Source of the DNA: Phycisphaerales bacterium UBA2402
GTDB lineage: Bacteria; Planctomycetota; Phycisphaerae; Phycisphaerales; UBA1924
NCBI GenBank assembly: GCA_002343715.1
Contig: DDSA01000179.1
Location: 1-13,668 of the forward strand
Reading direction: 5' to 3'
Length of the DNA: 13,668 nt
The notes below the pieces were generated by a model. That model saw only the letters and a list, made by a program, of their open reading frames with translations, did no database searches and was not told the DNA's origin. Shown here piece by piece: positions 6,789-13,668 of this stretch; position 1 is the stretch's first letter, and every line of letters starts with the position of its first letter. Both the position numbers and the translations under genes were made by a program.

Positions 6789-8726
6789 ATGAAGAAGTGT
6801 CTTGTGATGGCTCTTGTTGCTGGGGCGGCATCCGCCGCCTCCGCCCAGACTCAGTTCTGGAACGGGTCCGAACTGACGGCGGTTCGCGCCTCTGTTGATG
6901 GTTCGTCTTACGGCCAGCGGATCACGCCCGTCTGGTCGAACGGCTATTTCGGCGCGCCCAACCTGGGCTTCTTCGGCGCCTTGTACGATTATCTCGATGA
7001 CTGCTCCTTTGTCGGCACACCTTGGCAGGGTGCCACCGGCCGCATCATCACCCGCATGCAGTTCGGCGTCGGCCAGTTCGCCGCCGGTCACAACTGCACG
7101 ATTCGCTTTGAGTTTTACAACAAGGCCGCCGTCGACACCGCGGGCGGCGGGTTCAATGCGGCCGACATGCTCGGCACCGTCACCCCCTTCGGCACGTACT
7201 CGTTCGATTTCCTCGGCAGCGGCACCGGTATTTATACGTACTTCACCAATGGTGTGAACATCGCCGTGCCGGACGGCATCGACGAGATCTACGTCCGCAT
7301 GTCGATCCTCAACCAGGGCACGACCACCATCTGGACCGGTGTGGGCAACGCCTTCCTCCCCGGCTCGGCCAACCACCTGACGGTCGGTCAGGCCACCACA
7401 AGCGTCGGATGGAACGCCGCGGATATCAACATTGCTCCCCAGTTCGTCGGTGGGGCAGTCCGTGATACGGGCGTTGCAGGAACCTCTGAACACCGTCGCA
7501 TCGTGACCTCCGCCGCTGCTGGCGGTCCTGGTCTCTACATGGTGCTCGAGGGTGACCTGGTCCTCCCCGATCCCCCGGGCACCATTGATCTGTCGGGCAC
7601 CTGCATCCCCGATGCGGGCCTGACGGTCAACCCCACGCTCGCCGCCAATGGTGTGCAGTTCTACAAGGTCTGCCTGGCCGATGATGCCGCCGACGCTTTC
7701 GAGCAGTTCTTTGACATCGACTCGGTCGGCTCCGCCGGCGACACCTCTGTCGCCATGTGGACCGTGCCGGATGGGCAGTTGCTCGACTTCGACCTTAACT
7801 CGGCCGGGAACGGCGGTTCGGGTCAACTGTCGTACGGTATCGGCCGTCGCAACGGTGTGGGCGACTCACTCCAGTTCGATGGTCGCCACGGTCAGGTCAA
7901 CGCCGGTACGTATCTTGTTGCCGTTGCCACGGGCGATGCCGCCTTCGGCCCGGCTTACTCGGTGACGGCCCCCGGCGCCGGTGGCCCCGCCACTCTCAAC
8001 TTCCGCACCAACACCAACGGCACGCCCGCGGCTCCGTCGGTGCCCCCGGCTGTTGAGAACACGCCCTTCGACCTCGGCGACATCAGCCAGTTGGCCACCG
8101 CTCCCCCGGCCGCCGATATGGATCCGGGTTGGGTCGTGTGGTACAAGTTTGAGGTCTGCAGCGATGTCGCCGACAACGGCTCCAGCTCTGAAGGCCCCTA
8201 CCTCGATTTCGATTTCAGCACCTCCTTCGCGGGTAGCGATCCGATGGTGCTGGTCTTCGACAGCACCGGTGCGGTCATCGCCGGTGATGACGACAGCGGC
8301 CCCGGTGTCTTCCCGCAACTCTCCTTCGGTGATCAGGATCCCGCCCGTCCGCCCTTCGGCGATGGCGATCCCTTCACCGGCCAGAACGGCAACCTCGCCG
8401 CGGGTCAGTACTACATGGCGGTCGGTCTCTTCAACGTGACGGCGTCCACCAACCCGCGTTGGCACGCCCGCAGCACCTCCGGCTCGAGCCTTCCCTCGAA
8501 CATGGTGCCCTACTTTGCCGGCATCGAGGCGTGCGGCGGCTGCGGCTGCCCGGCCGACTACAACGGCGACGGCGGCGTTGACGGCGGCGATGTCGAGGCC
8601 TTCTTCACCCAGTGGGAAGCCTCCGAAGGCTGCTCCGACACCAACCAGGACGGCGGCGTCGATGGTGGTGACGTTGAAGCCTTCTTCACTGCCTGGGAAG
8701 CCGGCGATCCCACCTGCGGTGGGTGA
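6789..8726 (+). CDS. Secreted 645-aa paralogue with two PPC-like domains and a GC-type dockerin-like module
   Basis: The ATG at 6789 is fixed by the Shine-Dalgarno sequence and by the signal peptide MKKCLVMALVAGAASAASA, with cleavage likely before Gln20. An N-terminal region of unknown fold (about 20-275) shares motifs with the upstream protein, for example FGVGQFAAG against FGFGSVGAA and TSEHRRIV against TVEHRVVS. Two PPC-like beta domains follow at about 285-405 and 446-575 (AGTYLVAV, PMVLVFDSTGAVIAGDDD, LAAGQYYMAV). Residues 585-645 are the dockerin-like module with loops DYNGDGGVDGGD (from Asp590) and DTNQDGGVDGGD, ending TCGG. The module is nearly identical to that of the upstream gene, including 59 identical bases, while the rest is much more divergent. 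I see no enzyme motif; a structural, binding or surface role is possible but unproven. It has its own promoter-like element and terminator, so it is probably a separate transcription unit. Confidence 0.88.
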   Translation: MKKCLVMALVAGAASAASAQTQFWNGSELTAVRASVDGSSYGQRITPVWSNGYFGAPNLGFFGALYDYLDDCSFVGTPWQGATGRIITRMQFGVGQFAAGHNCTIRFEFYNKAAVDTAGGGFNAADMLGTVTPFGTYSFDFLGSGTGIYTYFTNGVNIAVPDGIDEIYVRMSILNQGTTTIWTGVGNAFLPGSANHLTVGQATTSVGWNAADINIAPQFVGGAVRDTGVAGTSEHRRIVTSAAAGGPGLYMVLEGDLVLPDPPGTIDLSGTCIPDAGLTVNPTLAANGVQFYKVCLADDAADAFEQFFDIDSVGSAGDTSVAMWTVPDGQLLDFDLNSAGNGGSGQLSYGIGRRNGVGDSLQFDGRHGQVNAGTYLVAVATGDAAFGPAYSVTAPGAGGPATLNFRTNTNGTPAAPSVPPAVENTPFDLGDISQLATAPPAADMDPGWVVWYKFEVCSDVADNGSSSEGPYLDFDFSTSFAGSDPMVLVFDSTGAVIAGDDDSGPGVFPQLSFGDQDPARPPFGDGDPFTGQNGNLAAGQYYMAVGLFNVTASTNPRWHARSTSGSSLPSNMVPYFAGIEACGGCGCPADYNGDGGVDGGDVEAFFTQWEASEGCSDTNQDGGVDGGDVEAFFTAWEAGDPTCGG

Positions 8727-8739
8727 TCGGCTCGGTTCG

Positions 8740-8790
8740 TGACACTTCTGCGCCCCCGGGAGCGACCACCTCCCGGGGGCGTTTTCATTG
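8740..8790 (+). terminator. Intrinsic terminator of the second dockerin-protein gene
   Basis: A 12-bp perfect stem, CGCCCCCGGGAG (8751-8762) with CTCCCGGGGGCG (8770-8781), has a 7-nt loop and is followed by TTTTCATT. The segment at 8740-8759 resembles that at 5958-5977. The stem lies between convergent genes but has a T tract only in the plus direction, so it should mainly stop plus-strand transcription. Confidence 0.9.
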
Positions 8791-8842
8791 TGGGTTGGTC
8801 GTGACCAGGGGCACACGTGAGTGGCGGATGCGCCGCCGATTG

Positions 8843-10303
8843 TCACGGTGCCTTGTGAGCGGCATCGATGAGCAGCCGGGCCGCAGCGACCGGAGCCTTG
8901 TCAGCGGACACCATGAGTGTTGGGGCCAGCCCCTTGTCAATCGTCGGCCCCGCCACAGGCAGCCATATGAACTCGGGTGTTCGCACGATGTAGCCCCATC
9001 CCACGGCGTGCTCGGCGTGGAGGCGGGGCTTTCCCGCTGTGCGTTGGCCCACTACTGCTGCGCGACCTGATTCGGCCAGAACACGCGCCGCAACCTCAAC
9101 CACGGATCGTGTACGCCCGGTCACAAGCACCGCTACCGGCCCCGTGAAGGCGTGGGGGTGGGGTTCGATGCTGACGCGCACAGCGCCTTGGCGTTTCAAC
9201 ACTTCGGATGCTTGCGAATAATCGTCCGGTGCAGCCAGCGGGACGGAGGAGGCGCTACCGACGGCTTTGCCGCGATCCTCGATCACCGATCGAATGAAGC
9301 ACCCGGCATCGACTGGGCGATCCGACAGGTGCGAAACCAGCCGCAGCGCGGACAGGTTTGAAATCCCGGCGTTGCGTAGATCGATGATGAGCGCTCGCGG
9401 CGGAGGGGAGAGCGCTTCGGACATCGCATTATCGATCGATCGAACATCCAGAAGTGAGAGTATCTCGATCGTGGCGATCCCCGTGGCGTTCTCCCTCGTC
9501 ACGTTGATCGGTGAGAGCGTTCCTCCCAGCGCTCGGACTTCGCGTCCGGAGTCATCGTCCGCGCCGCGGAACGCCGCGGGAACAGCCAAGCCCGAGTGTT
9601 TCCTCCACGCCAGCCCGCAGGCAAAGGCAAAGGAGACATCATCGGTCACGTGCGGAAGCGAGCCGCGGACATCGGAGAAATAGGCTTGCAAGTCCGCGGC
9701 ACGGCGCGGCGGTTCCCACGGGTGCTCTTCCGCGATGCGCTCCATGTTCTGCACGATCGACGCGAAGTCCGCCCGAGGAATCTCGTCCGAAGTGGGAGTA
9801 ACCCGCATCGCGGCCAGGAGCCGTCCATCGGGCAGTTCAATCCGTGTCGGGCCGCCTTTGGCGGGTGTTCGGGTTCTGGCGCGGAACGGGCCGATGGTGG
9901 AGATGCCGATCCAGCCTTCACCATCGCGCCCTGCGGCCGGATCGGGAGAGGTTGACTCCCACACCAGGAGCATCCCCTGCGGGAAGAGATAGGGGGCGAG
10001 CAGCGGCCCCAACGCCCCCTGCACGCCGCCGACCAGGTTCCACGCCACGCCCGGCGGGGTGTTCGCCTTGAAGCCGACCGGGGTCGGCTGCGCCTTCATC
10101 CGGGTTCGCATCGGTCCGGCCCAGAGGGAGTGGAAGGTGATGTCATACTCACCGTCGAGTGTCGCGGGCGCCCCGGGCGGTGGCGTCTTCACCGCTTCAC
10201 CAGAGGTAGGGCGAGCGGGGGTCGCGCAGCCGCCGATCAGCGACATGAGAAGGAGCGTCGCCGCGCTGCTGAGGTTGATCACCGTCGTGTGTCGTGAGTT
10301 CAT
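8843..10303 (-). CDS. Lipoprotein with an S41 (tail-specific protease-like) peptidase domain
   Basis: From the ATG at 10303 the product is 486 aa. It starts with a lipoprotein signal peptide whose lipobox ends LIGGC, making Cys26 the likely lipid-modified residue, with Ala at +2. Residues about 45-180 are an unrecognised domain (GEYDITFHSLWAGPMRT). Residues about 270-440 look like an S41 catalytic core: ALIIDLRNAG around Asp308, FTGPVAVLVTGRTRSVVE with the candidate nucleophile Ser400, and VVGQRTAGK with Lys425. The Ser-Lys spacing of 25 equals that of E. coli Tsp (Ser430/Lys455). No PDZ domain is evident and the DLRNAGISN segment lacks the usual glycine run, so activity is uncertain. A start at 10351 is possible, but would add 16 residues before the signal peptide. 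It is convergent with the dockerin gene and divergent from the VIT/VWA gene. Confidence 0.78.
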   Translation of the reverse strand: MNSRHTTVINLSSAATLLLMSLIGGCATPARPTSGEAVKTPPPGAPATLDGEYDITFHSLWAGPMRTRMKAQPTPVGFKANTPPGVAWNLVGGVQGALGPLLAPYLFPQGMLLVWESTSPDPAAGRDGEGWIGISTIGPFRARTRTPAKGGPTRIELPDGRLLAAMRVTPTSDEIPRADFASIVQNMERIAEEHPWEPPRRAADLQAYFSDVRGSLPHVTDDVSFAFACGLAWRKHSGLAVPAAFRGADDDSGREVRALGGTLSPINVTRENATGIATIEILSLLDVRSIDNAMSEALSPPPRALIIDLRNAGISNLSALRLVSHLSDRPVDAGCFIRSVIEDRGKAVGSASSVPLAAPDDYSQASEVLKRQGAVRVSIEPHPHAFTGPVAVLVTGRTRSVVEVAARVLAESGRAAVVGQRTAGKPRLHAEHAVGWGYIVRTPEFIWLPVAGPTIDKGLAPTLMVSADKAPVAAARLLIDAAHKAP

Positions 10304-10457
10304 GCTCGTGCCGCCCGCTCGATCCCGGTATACAGGATATCCGCGCTCCATCGCGGGTCACACGTTACACACCCGTGACGCACAAAGACCGGGGCAGGGT
10401 GTACAACCTTCTCGGGAAGAACCGAACCTGTGATACCGCTTGTGAAGGAGTTGCCCG
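10304..10457. promoter_or_regulatory. Divergent intergenic region between the lipoprotein and VIT/VWA genes
   Basis: These 154 bp must contain both promoters, but I cannot assign either with confidence. A small inverted repeat, GTCAC (10357-10361) with GTGAC (10375-10379), lies near the middle. A GTATAC palindrome at 10328-10333 could supply a minus-strand -10. The plus-strand gene has a clear Shine-Dalgarno sequence, AAGGAG at 10445-10450, 7 nt before its ATG. Confidence 0.35.
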
Positions 10458-12755
10458 ATGAAACACCCGATCGTTGCTGCCTGCCTCGCCGTGTGCACCC
10501 TCGCGGTGCCTTTATTCGCGCAGCCTTCATCGGGCGTTTCTCACCCCGATCACCCGGGTCAATGGATCTGGCCGAGCCATCACCGACGCCCGGTGATGTC
10601 GCCGCGAGGTCCCGTTGTGCGGTTGCCAACGGTCGACGCACGAATCGAGATTATCGACCAGGTGGCCACGACGGTCCTTGAACTGACTTTGCAGAACCCG
10701 AGCGCCACAGGTCAGGAGGCGGTGCTGGTCTTTCCCGTGCAGGACGGCGTGACCGTTCGCGCGGTCCAGTACGACGGTGTAGGGCCCGAGCCGACGGCCA
10801 AACTGCTCACGAAGGATGAGGCTCGGCGGATCTATGACGAGATCGTTCGGCAGGCCCGGGACCCCGCGCTCGTGGAGTTCATCGGCATGAATCTGATCCG
10901 AACCAGTGTCTTCCCGATCCCGCCGGGCGGGACGCAGAAACTCCGTCTGACGCTCGAGCAGGTCCTGACGTCCGATGGGGGACGCGTGGAGTACATCCTT
11001 CCGCGGAGCAACTCCTTCGCCGACCCCGCGTGCGCTTGGAACGTGGAGTTTGAAGTACGCTCCAAGGCGCAACTGGTGACCGTCTATTCACCGACGCATT
11101 CACTGAACATCACGGATCACCAGTCGAACAAGGCGCGTGGTCGAATCTCGGGCATCGGCTCGGCGGTGGGAACCATCCGCCTCGCGTACCTCGTCAAGCA
11201 GGAATCCAACGCCGAACCGGCTTTTACCGTGATGGCCTACCCCGATGCGGAGATCAGCCAGACGGGCGGCGGGTATTTCATGGTGCTGGGGGGCGTGCCC
11301 AACAGACCCCCGGATGAGACACCCCGCGCTCGGGAAGTCGTGATCGTCTTTGATCGCTCCGGCTCGATGAGGGGTGAAAAACTCAGGCAGGCCCAGGCCG
11401 CGGCGGAGCAGGTGATCGAGGGGCTGCGAGAGGGAGAGGCATTCAACATCATCGACTATTCGGATTCAGTGCGGAGTTACGCGCAGGCGCCGGTACTCAA
11501 GACGGCGCAGACCGCCAAAGAAGCCAAGGAGTACATCGCGGCGATGCGGGCGGAAGGGGGCACGAACATCCACGATGCGCTGCTCGAGGCCCTGCGGCCC
11601 GAGCCGACGGCGGGGATGCTGCCGCTGGTCCTGTTCCTGACCGATGGTCTGCCCACGATCGGCGAGCGGGACGAGGGGAGGTTGCGCAGCGCGTTGAAAG
11701 CGGCGAACACCAGCGGCCGGCGCATCTTCTCCTTCGGTGTCGGGTTCGACGTGAACACGCCGCTCCTGACCGCGCTGTCGGCGCAGTCGAGGGCGATGAG
11801 CACCTTTGTCCTGCCGTCGGAAGATGTGGAGGTCAAGGTCTCACGCGTGTTCCGTGGGCTTTCAGGGCCGGTGATGACAGCGCCGACACTGACCGTGCTG
11901 GACGCGGACGGGTCGATCACCACGCGTCGAATCCGGGACGTGATGCCCGCGGATCTCCCCGATTTCTTTGAAGGTGATCAGGTGCTGCTGTGCGGTGCTT
12001 ACATCGGCGATGCCCCCCTCACACTCCGCATCCGGGGAGAAGTCGGCGGTGTCGGGAGAGCGTGCGATATCCGCTTTGATCCGCGGTCGGCCGGCACACG
12101 CCACGACTACGTCCCTCGTATGTGGGCCAGCCGCAGGATCGCGACTTTGCTCGACGAGGTTCGCCAGGCGGGTGCATCGGGCGGCACGACCGGTGCGCGG
12201 ATGAAGGAACTGACCGACGAGATCGTTCGGCTGTCCGTGCGTTACGGAGTCTTGACCGAGTACACGGCATTCCTGGCGGTCGAGACCACGGACTTCCGCG
12301 CCGATAATGCTCCGGTGATCCGGGGCAGGGTGGAAGAGCAGGTCCGTGATCGCATCGCCAACGCCCGCACGGGCATCGCGGCGGTCAATCAGGAAGCCAA
12401 TCTGAAGCTCTTGCAGGCCGCGGGCGGTGGTCAAGGCAAAGAGGTGACGGCGACGGCGGAACCACCACCGCCCGGGAGGCAGTCCTGGTTGGACGACAGG
12501 ATGAACACTGTCACGGTCCGGAACGTGCTCCAGGTCGGCGATCGGACGCTCTACCAAAGGAAGAACCGCTGGGTTGACGGGCGACTCCTGGATCGGGAGA
12601 GCGAAGCTCCAGACGAGACGGTCGAGTTCGGCACCGAGGCGTACATGACCCTGGCCGAGCAGTTGAAACGAGAGAACCGTCTCGCGCTGCTGGCCCAGGG
12701 AGGCGATCTGCTCCTGCTGGTGGGCAACAAGTGCGTCTTGGTGCGGCAGCCGTAA
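10458..12755 (+). CDS. Secreted VIT + von Willebrand factor A domain protein
   Basis: The 765-aa product has a signal peptide (MKHPIVAACLAVCTLAVPLFA, cleavage likely before Gln22) and follows a good Shine-Dalgarno sequence. Residues about 45-175 form a VIT (vault protein/inter-alpha-trypsin) domain, seen in VDARIEIIDQVATTVLELTLQNP and VFPVQDGVTVRAV. Residues about 293-470 form a VWA domain with a complete metal-ion-dependent adhesion site: DRSGS at 299-303, Thr369 in GGTNIHDAL and Asp396 in FLTDGLPT. The C-terminal part (about 475-765) contains a beta-rich segment, a helical stretch and the tail VGDRTLYQRKNRWVDG, a pattern I associate with planctomycete VIT/VWA proteins. Such proteins bind other proteins through a divalent metal; the ligand is unknown. 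No transmembrane anchor is obvious at the C-terminus. It lies 81 nt before the two-component genes, but whether they act together cannot be told from sequence. Confidence 0.92.
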   Translation: MKHPIVAACLAVCTLAVPLFAQPSSGVSHPDHPGQWIWPSHHRRPVMSPRGPVVRLPTVDARIEIIDQVATTVLELTLQNPSATGQEAVLVFPVQDGVTVRAVQYDGVGPEPTAKLLTKDEARRIYDEIVRQARDPALVEFIGMNLIRTSVFPIPPGGTQKLRLTLEQVLTSDGGRVEYILPRSNSFADPACAWNVEFEVRSKAQLVTVYSPTHSLNITDHQSNKARGRISGIGSAVGTIRLAYLVKQESNAEPAFTVMAYPDAEISQTGGGYFMVLGGVPNRPPDETPRAREVVIVFDRSGSMRGEKLRQAQAAAEQVIEGLREGEAFNIIDYSDSVRSYAQAPVLKTAQTAKEAKEYIAAMRAEGGTNIHDALLEALRPEPTAGMLPLVLFLTDGLPTIGERDEGRLRSALKAANTSGRRIFSFGVGFDVNTPLLTALSAQSRAMSTFVLPSEDVEVKVSRVFRGLSGPVMTAPTLTVLDADGSITTRRIRDVMPADLPDFFEGDQVLLCGAYIGDAPLTLRIRGEVGGVGRACDIRFDPRSAGTRHDYVPRMWASRRIATLLDEVRQAGASGGTTGARMKELTDEIVRLSVRYGVLTEYTAFLAVETTDFRADNAPVIRGRVEEQVRDRIANARTGIAAVNQEANLKLLQAAGGGQGKEVTATAEPPPPGRQSWLDDRMNTVTVRNVLQVGDRTLYQRKNRWVDGRLLDRESEAPDETVEFGTEAYMTLAEQLKRENRLALLAQGGDLLLLVGNKCVLVRQP

Positions 12756-12836
12756 TGGGCGGGTAGCTCGCGGCCCGGCGGTGGGTGCACGGCCGCGGAG
12801 TGCCGATACTGTTGCCCGGCAAACGGAGTCTTCAAC
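12756..12836 (+). promoter_or_regulatory. Gap before the response regulator with its ribosome-binding site
   Basis: This 81-nt gap holds the Shine-Dalgarno sequence CGGAG at 12824-12828, 8 nt before the ATG. GATACT at 12805-12810 is a possible weak -10 element without a clear -35. No terminator hairpin with a T tract is visible after the VIT/VWA gene, so read-through into the regulator is possible. Confidence 0.35.
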
Positions 12837-13553
12837 ATGGCGATCGCCCGGGTGTTGGTTGTGGAAGATGACAGCGCGATCCGGCGCGGGTTGTGCGATG
12901 CGCTACGTTTCAGCAACTACGACACCGTGGAGGCGGCCGACGGCAGGTCGGGGTTGGATGCGGCCTTGACGACCGAAGTCGACCTTGTCCTGCTCGACAT
13001 ACTCATGCCCCGGCTGGACGGCATGGCCGTGCTGCGCGAGTTGCGCAACGCGCGGCCGGGCCTGCCGGTCATCATGCTCACGGCCAAGGGTGAGGAGCAG
13101 GATCGTGTGCGAGGCCTGAGGGAGGGTGCGGATGACTATGTCGTCAAGCCCTTTTCCGCGTCCGAGCTCCTGGCCCGCGTCGAGGCGGTGCTTCGTCGGC
13201 TTCCCGAGCGTCCGCGGAACACCGGCAAGGCTGTGGTCTCGGGCCGGTCCATCGACCTGGACCGGCAGGAAGTGACGCACGAGGACGGGCTGCGCTGCGT
13301 GCTTTCGGAGCGTGAAGCCCAGACCCTGGGCTATCTGGTGCGAAACCGCGGACGGATCATCACGCGTGAAGAACTCCTGAGCCGCGTCTGGGGGCTTGAC
13401 CCGAGGGGCATGCACACCCGCACGGTGGACATGACCATCGCGAGACTGCGCGAGCTGCTGCGGGACGATCCGTCCAGCCCGGCGGTCATCATCACCGTTC
13501 GGGGCAAAGGCTACATGCTGGCGGAGGATATTGAGGAAGGCGGGACGGCGTGA
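12837..13553 (+). CDS. OmpR/PhoB-type two-component response regulator
   Basis: The 238-aa cytoplasmic regulator has a receiver domain (residues about 4-118) and a winged-helix DNA-binding domain (about 130-232). The receiver has the acidic pair Asp11/Asp12, the phosphoacceptor Asp54 in LVLLDILMP, Thr82 in MLTAKG, Tyr101 and Lys104 in YVVKPF, so all the key residues are present. The C-terminal domain shows the OmpR family pattern LSEREAQTLGYLVRNRGRIITREELLSRVWG, then RTVDMTIARLRELL and IITVRGKGYML. Its last codons overlap the start of a sensor kinase by 4 nt, which points to translational coupling and to that kinase as its partner. The target genes and signal are unknown. Confidence 0.95.
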   Translation: MAIARVLVVEDDSAIRRGLCDALRFSNYDTVEAADGRSGLDAALTTEVDLVLLDILMPRLDGMAVLRELRNARPGLPVIMLTAKGEEQDRVRGLREGADDYVVKPFSASELLARVEAVLRRLPERPRNTGKAVVSGRSIDLDRQEVTHEDGLRCVLSEREAQTLGYLVRNRGRIITREELLSRVWGLDPRGMHTRTVDMTIARLRELLRDDPSSPAVIITVRGKGYMLAEDIEEGGTA

Positions 13554-13668
13554 GGTGGCGATGGACAGTCTTCGGCTTCGTGGCCTGTTGTCTGGCTGTG
13601 CTGGGCGGACTGGCTTGGGTGACGTTCCATACGCTCCGGCTGGAACGGCTCGAACACCCGGCCCCCCG
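13550..13668 (+). CDS. N-terminus of a probable sensor histidine kinase, cut by the window edge
   Basis: A GTG at 13550 overlaps the TGA of the response regulator (GTGA), and the frame stays open to the end of the window. The 39 visible residues begin MRWRWTVFGFVACCLAVLGG, giving a basic start followed by one hydrophobic segment (about 7-25), then HTLRLERLEHPAPP. This fits the first membrane helix of a sensor kinase. No kinase motif is in view, so the product call rests on position and topology. Confidence 0.7.
   Translation, partial: MRWRWTVFGFVACCLAVLGGLAWVTFHTLRLERLEHPAP

Noticed and set aside
3337..8842. Tandem duplication caused by a mobile element
   Set aside because: No transposase, no terminal inverted repeats and no target-site duplications were seen around the paired genes; ordinary duplication is sufficient.
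6654..8846. Long minus-strand open frames opposite the second dockerin gene (390 and 326 codons)
   Set aside because: They lie antisense to a gene with clear signal peptide and domains; strong third-position G/C bias keeps the opposite frame open. The translations are low-complexity and show no domain.

Overview
The window looks like a chromosomal segment of a high-GC planctomycete, most likely a Phycisphaerae-type member. The grounds are two large secreted proteins ending in the cysteine-flanked double-EF-hand 'GC-type' dockerin-like module, a secreted VIT+VWA protein, and a strong G/C third-position bias. This assignment is inference from family content; no rRNA or other phylogenetic marker was compared.

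Layout. Positions 1-2086 (minus) hold most of priA (replication-restart helicase), whose C-terminus runs off the left edge. It is divergent from carA (2107-3336, plus), with only 20 bp between the start codons and a TATA-centred promoter-like core in that gap. Positions 3337-3928 are non-coding and lead into a secreted 671-aa dockerin protein (3929-5944). A terminator and another non-coding stretch (about 6003-6788) lead into a 645-aa paralogue (6789-8726), also followed by a strong terminator. Convergent to it is a lipoprotein with an S41 (tail-specific protease-like) domain (8843-10303, minus). Divergent from that is a secreted VIT+VWA protein (10458-12755), then an OmpR-type response regulator (12837-13553) whose stop codon overlaps the GTG start of a sensor kinase cut off at the right edge.

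The most interesting part is the tandem pair of dockerin proteins. They share domain order (signal peptide, unidentified N-terminal region, two PPC-like beta domains, dockerin-like module) and also a non-coding framework. This consists of a promoter-like block 417-466 nt upstream of each ATG, a small GGCCC/GGGCC hairpin just before an identical 20-nt ribosome-binding segment, and a conserved 20-bp segment starting exactly 13 nt after each stop codon and leading into the terminator. Between these fixed points the two long leaders differ in sequence, yet each contains several inverted repeats, including overlapping arms that could form alternative structures. The conserved edges suggest co-regulated expression through long 5' leaders; a regulatory role for the leaders is inference.

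priA and carA are housekeeping genes of replication and arginine/pyrimidine synthesis. The remaining genes concern the cell envelope or exported proteins and signalling. No mobile element, CRISPR array, tRNA or rRNA gene was seen.
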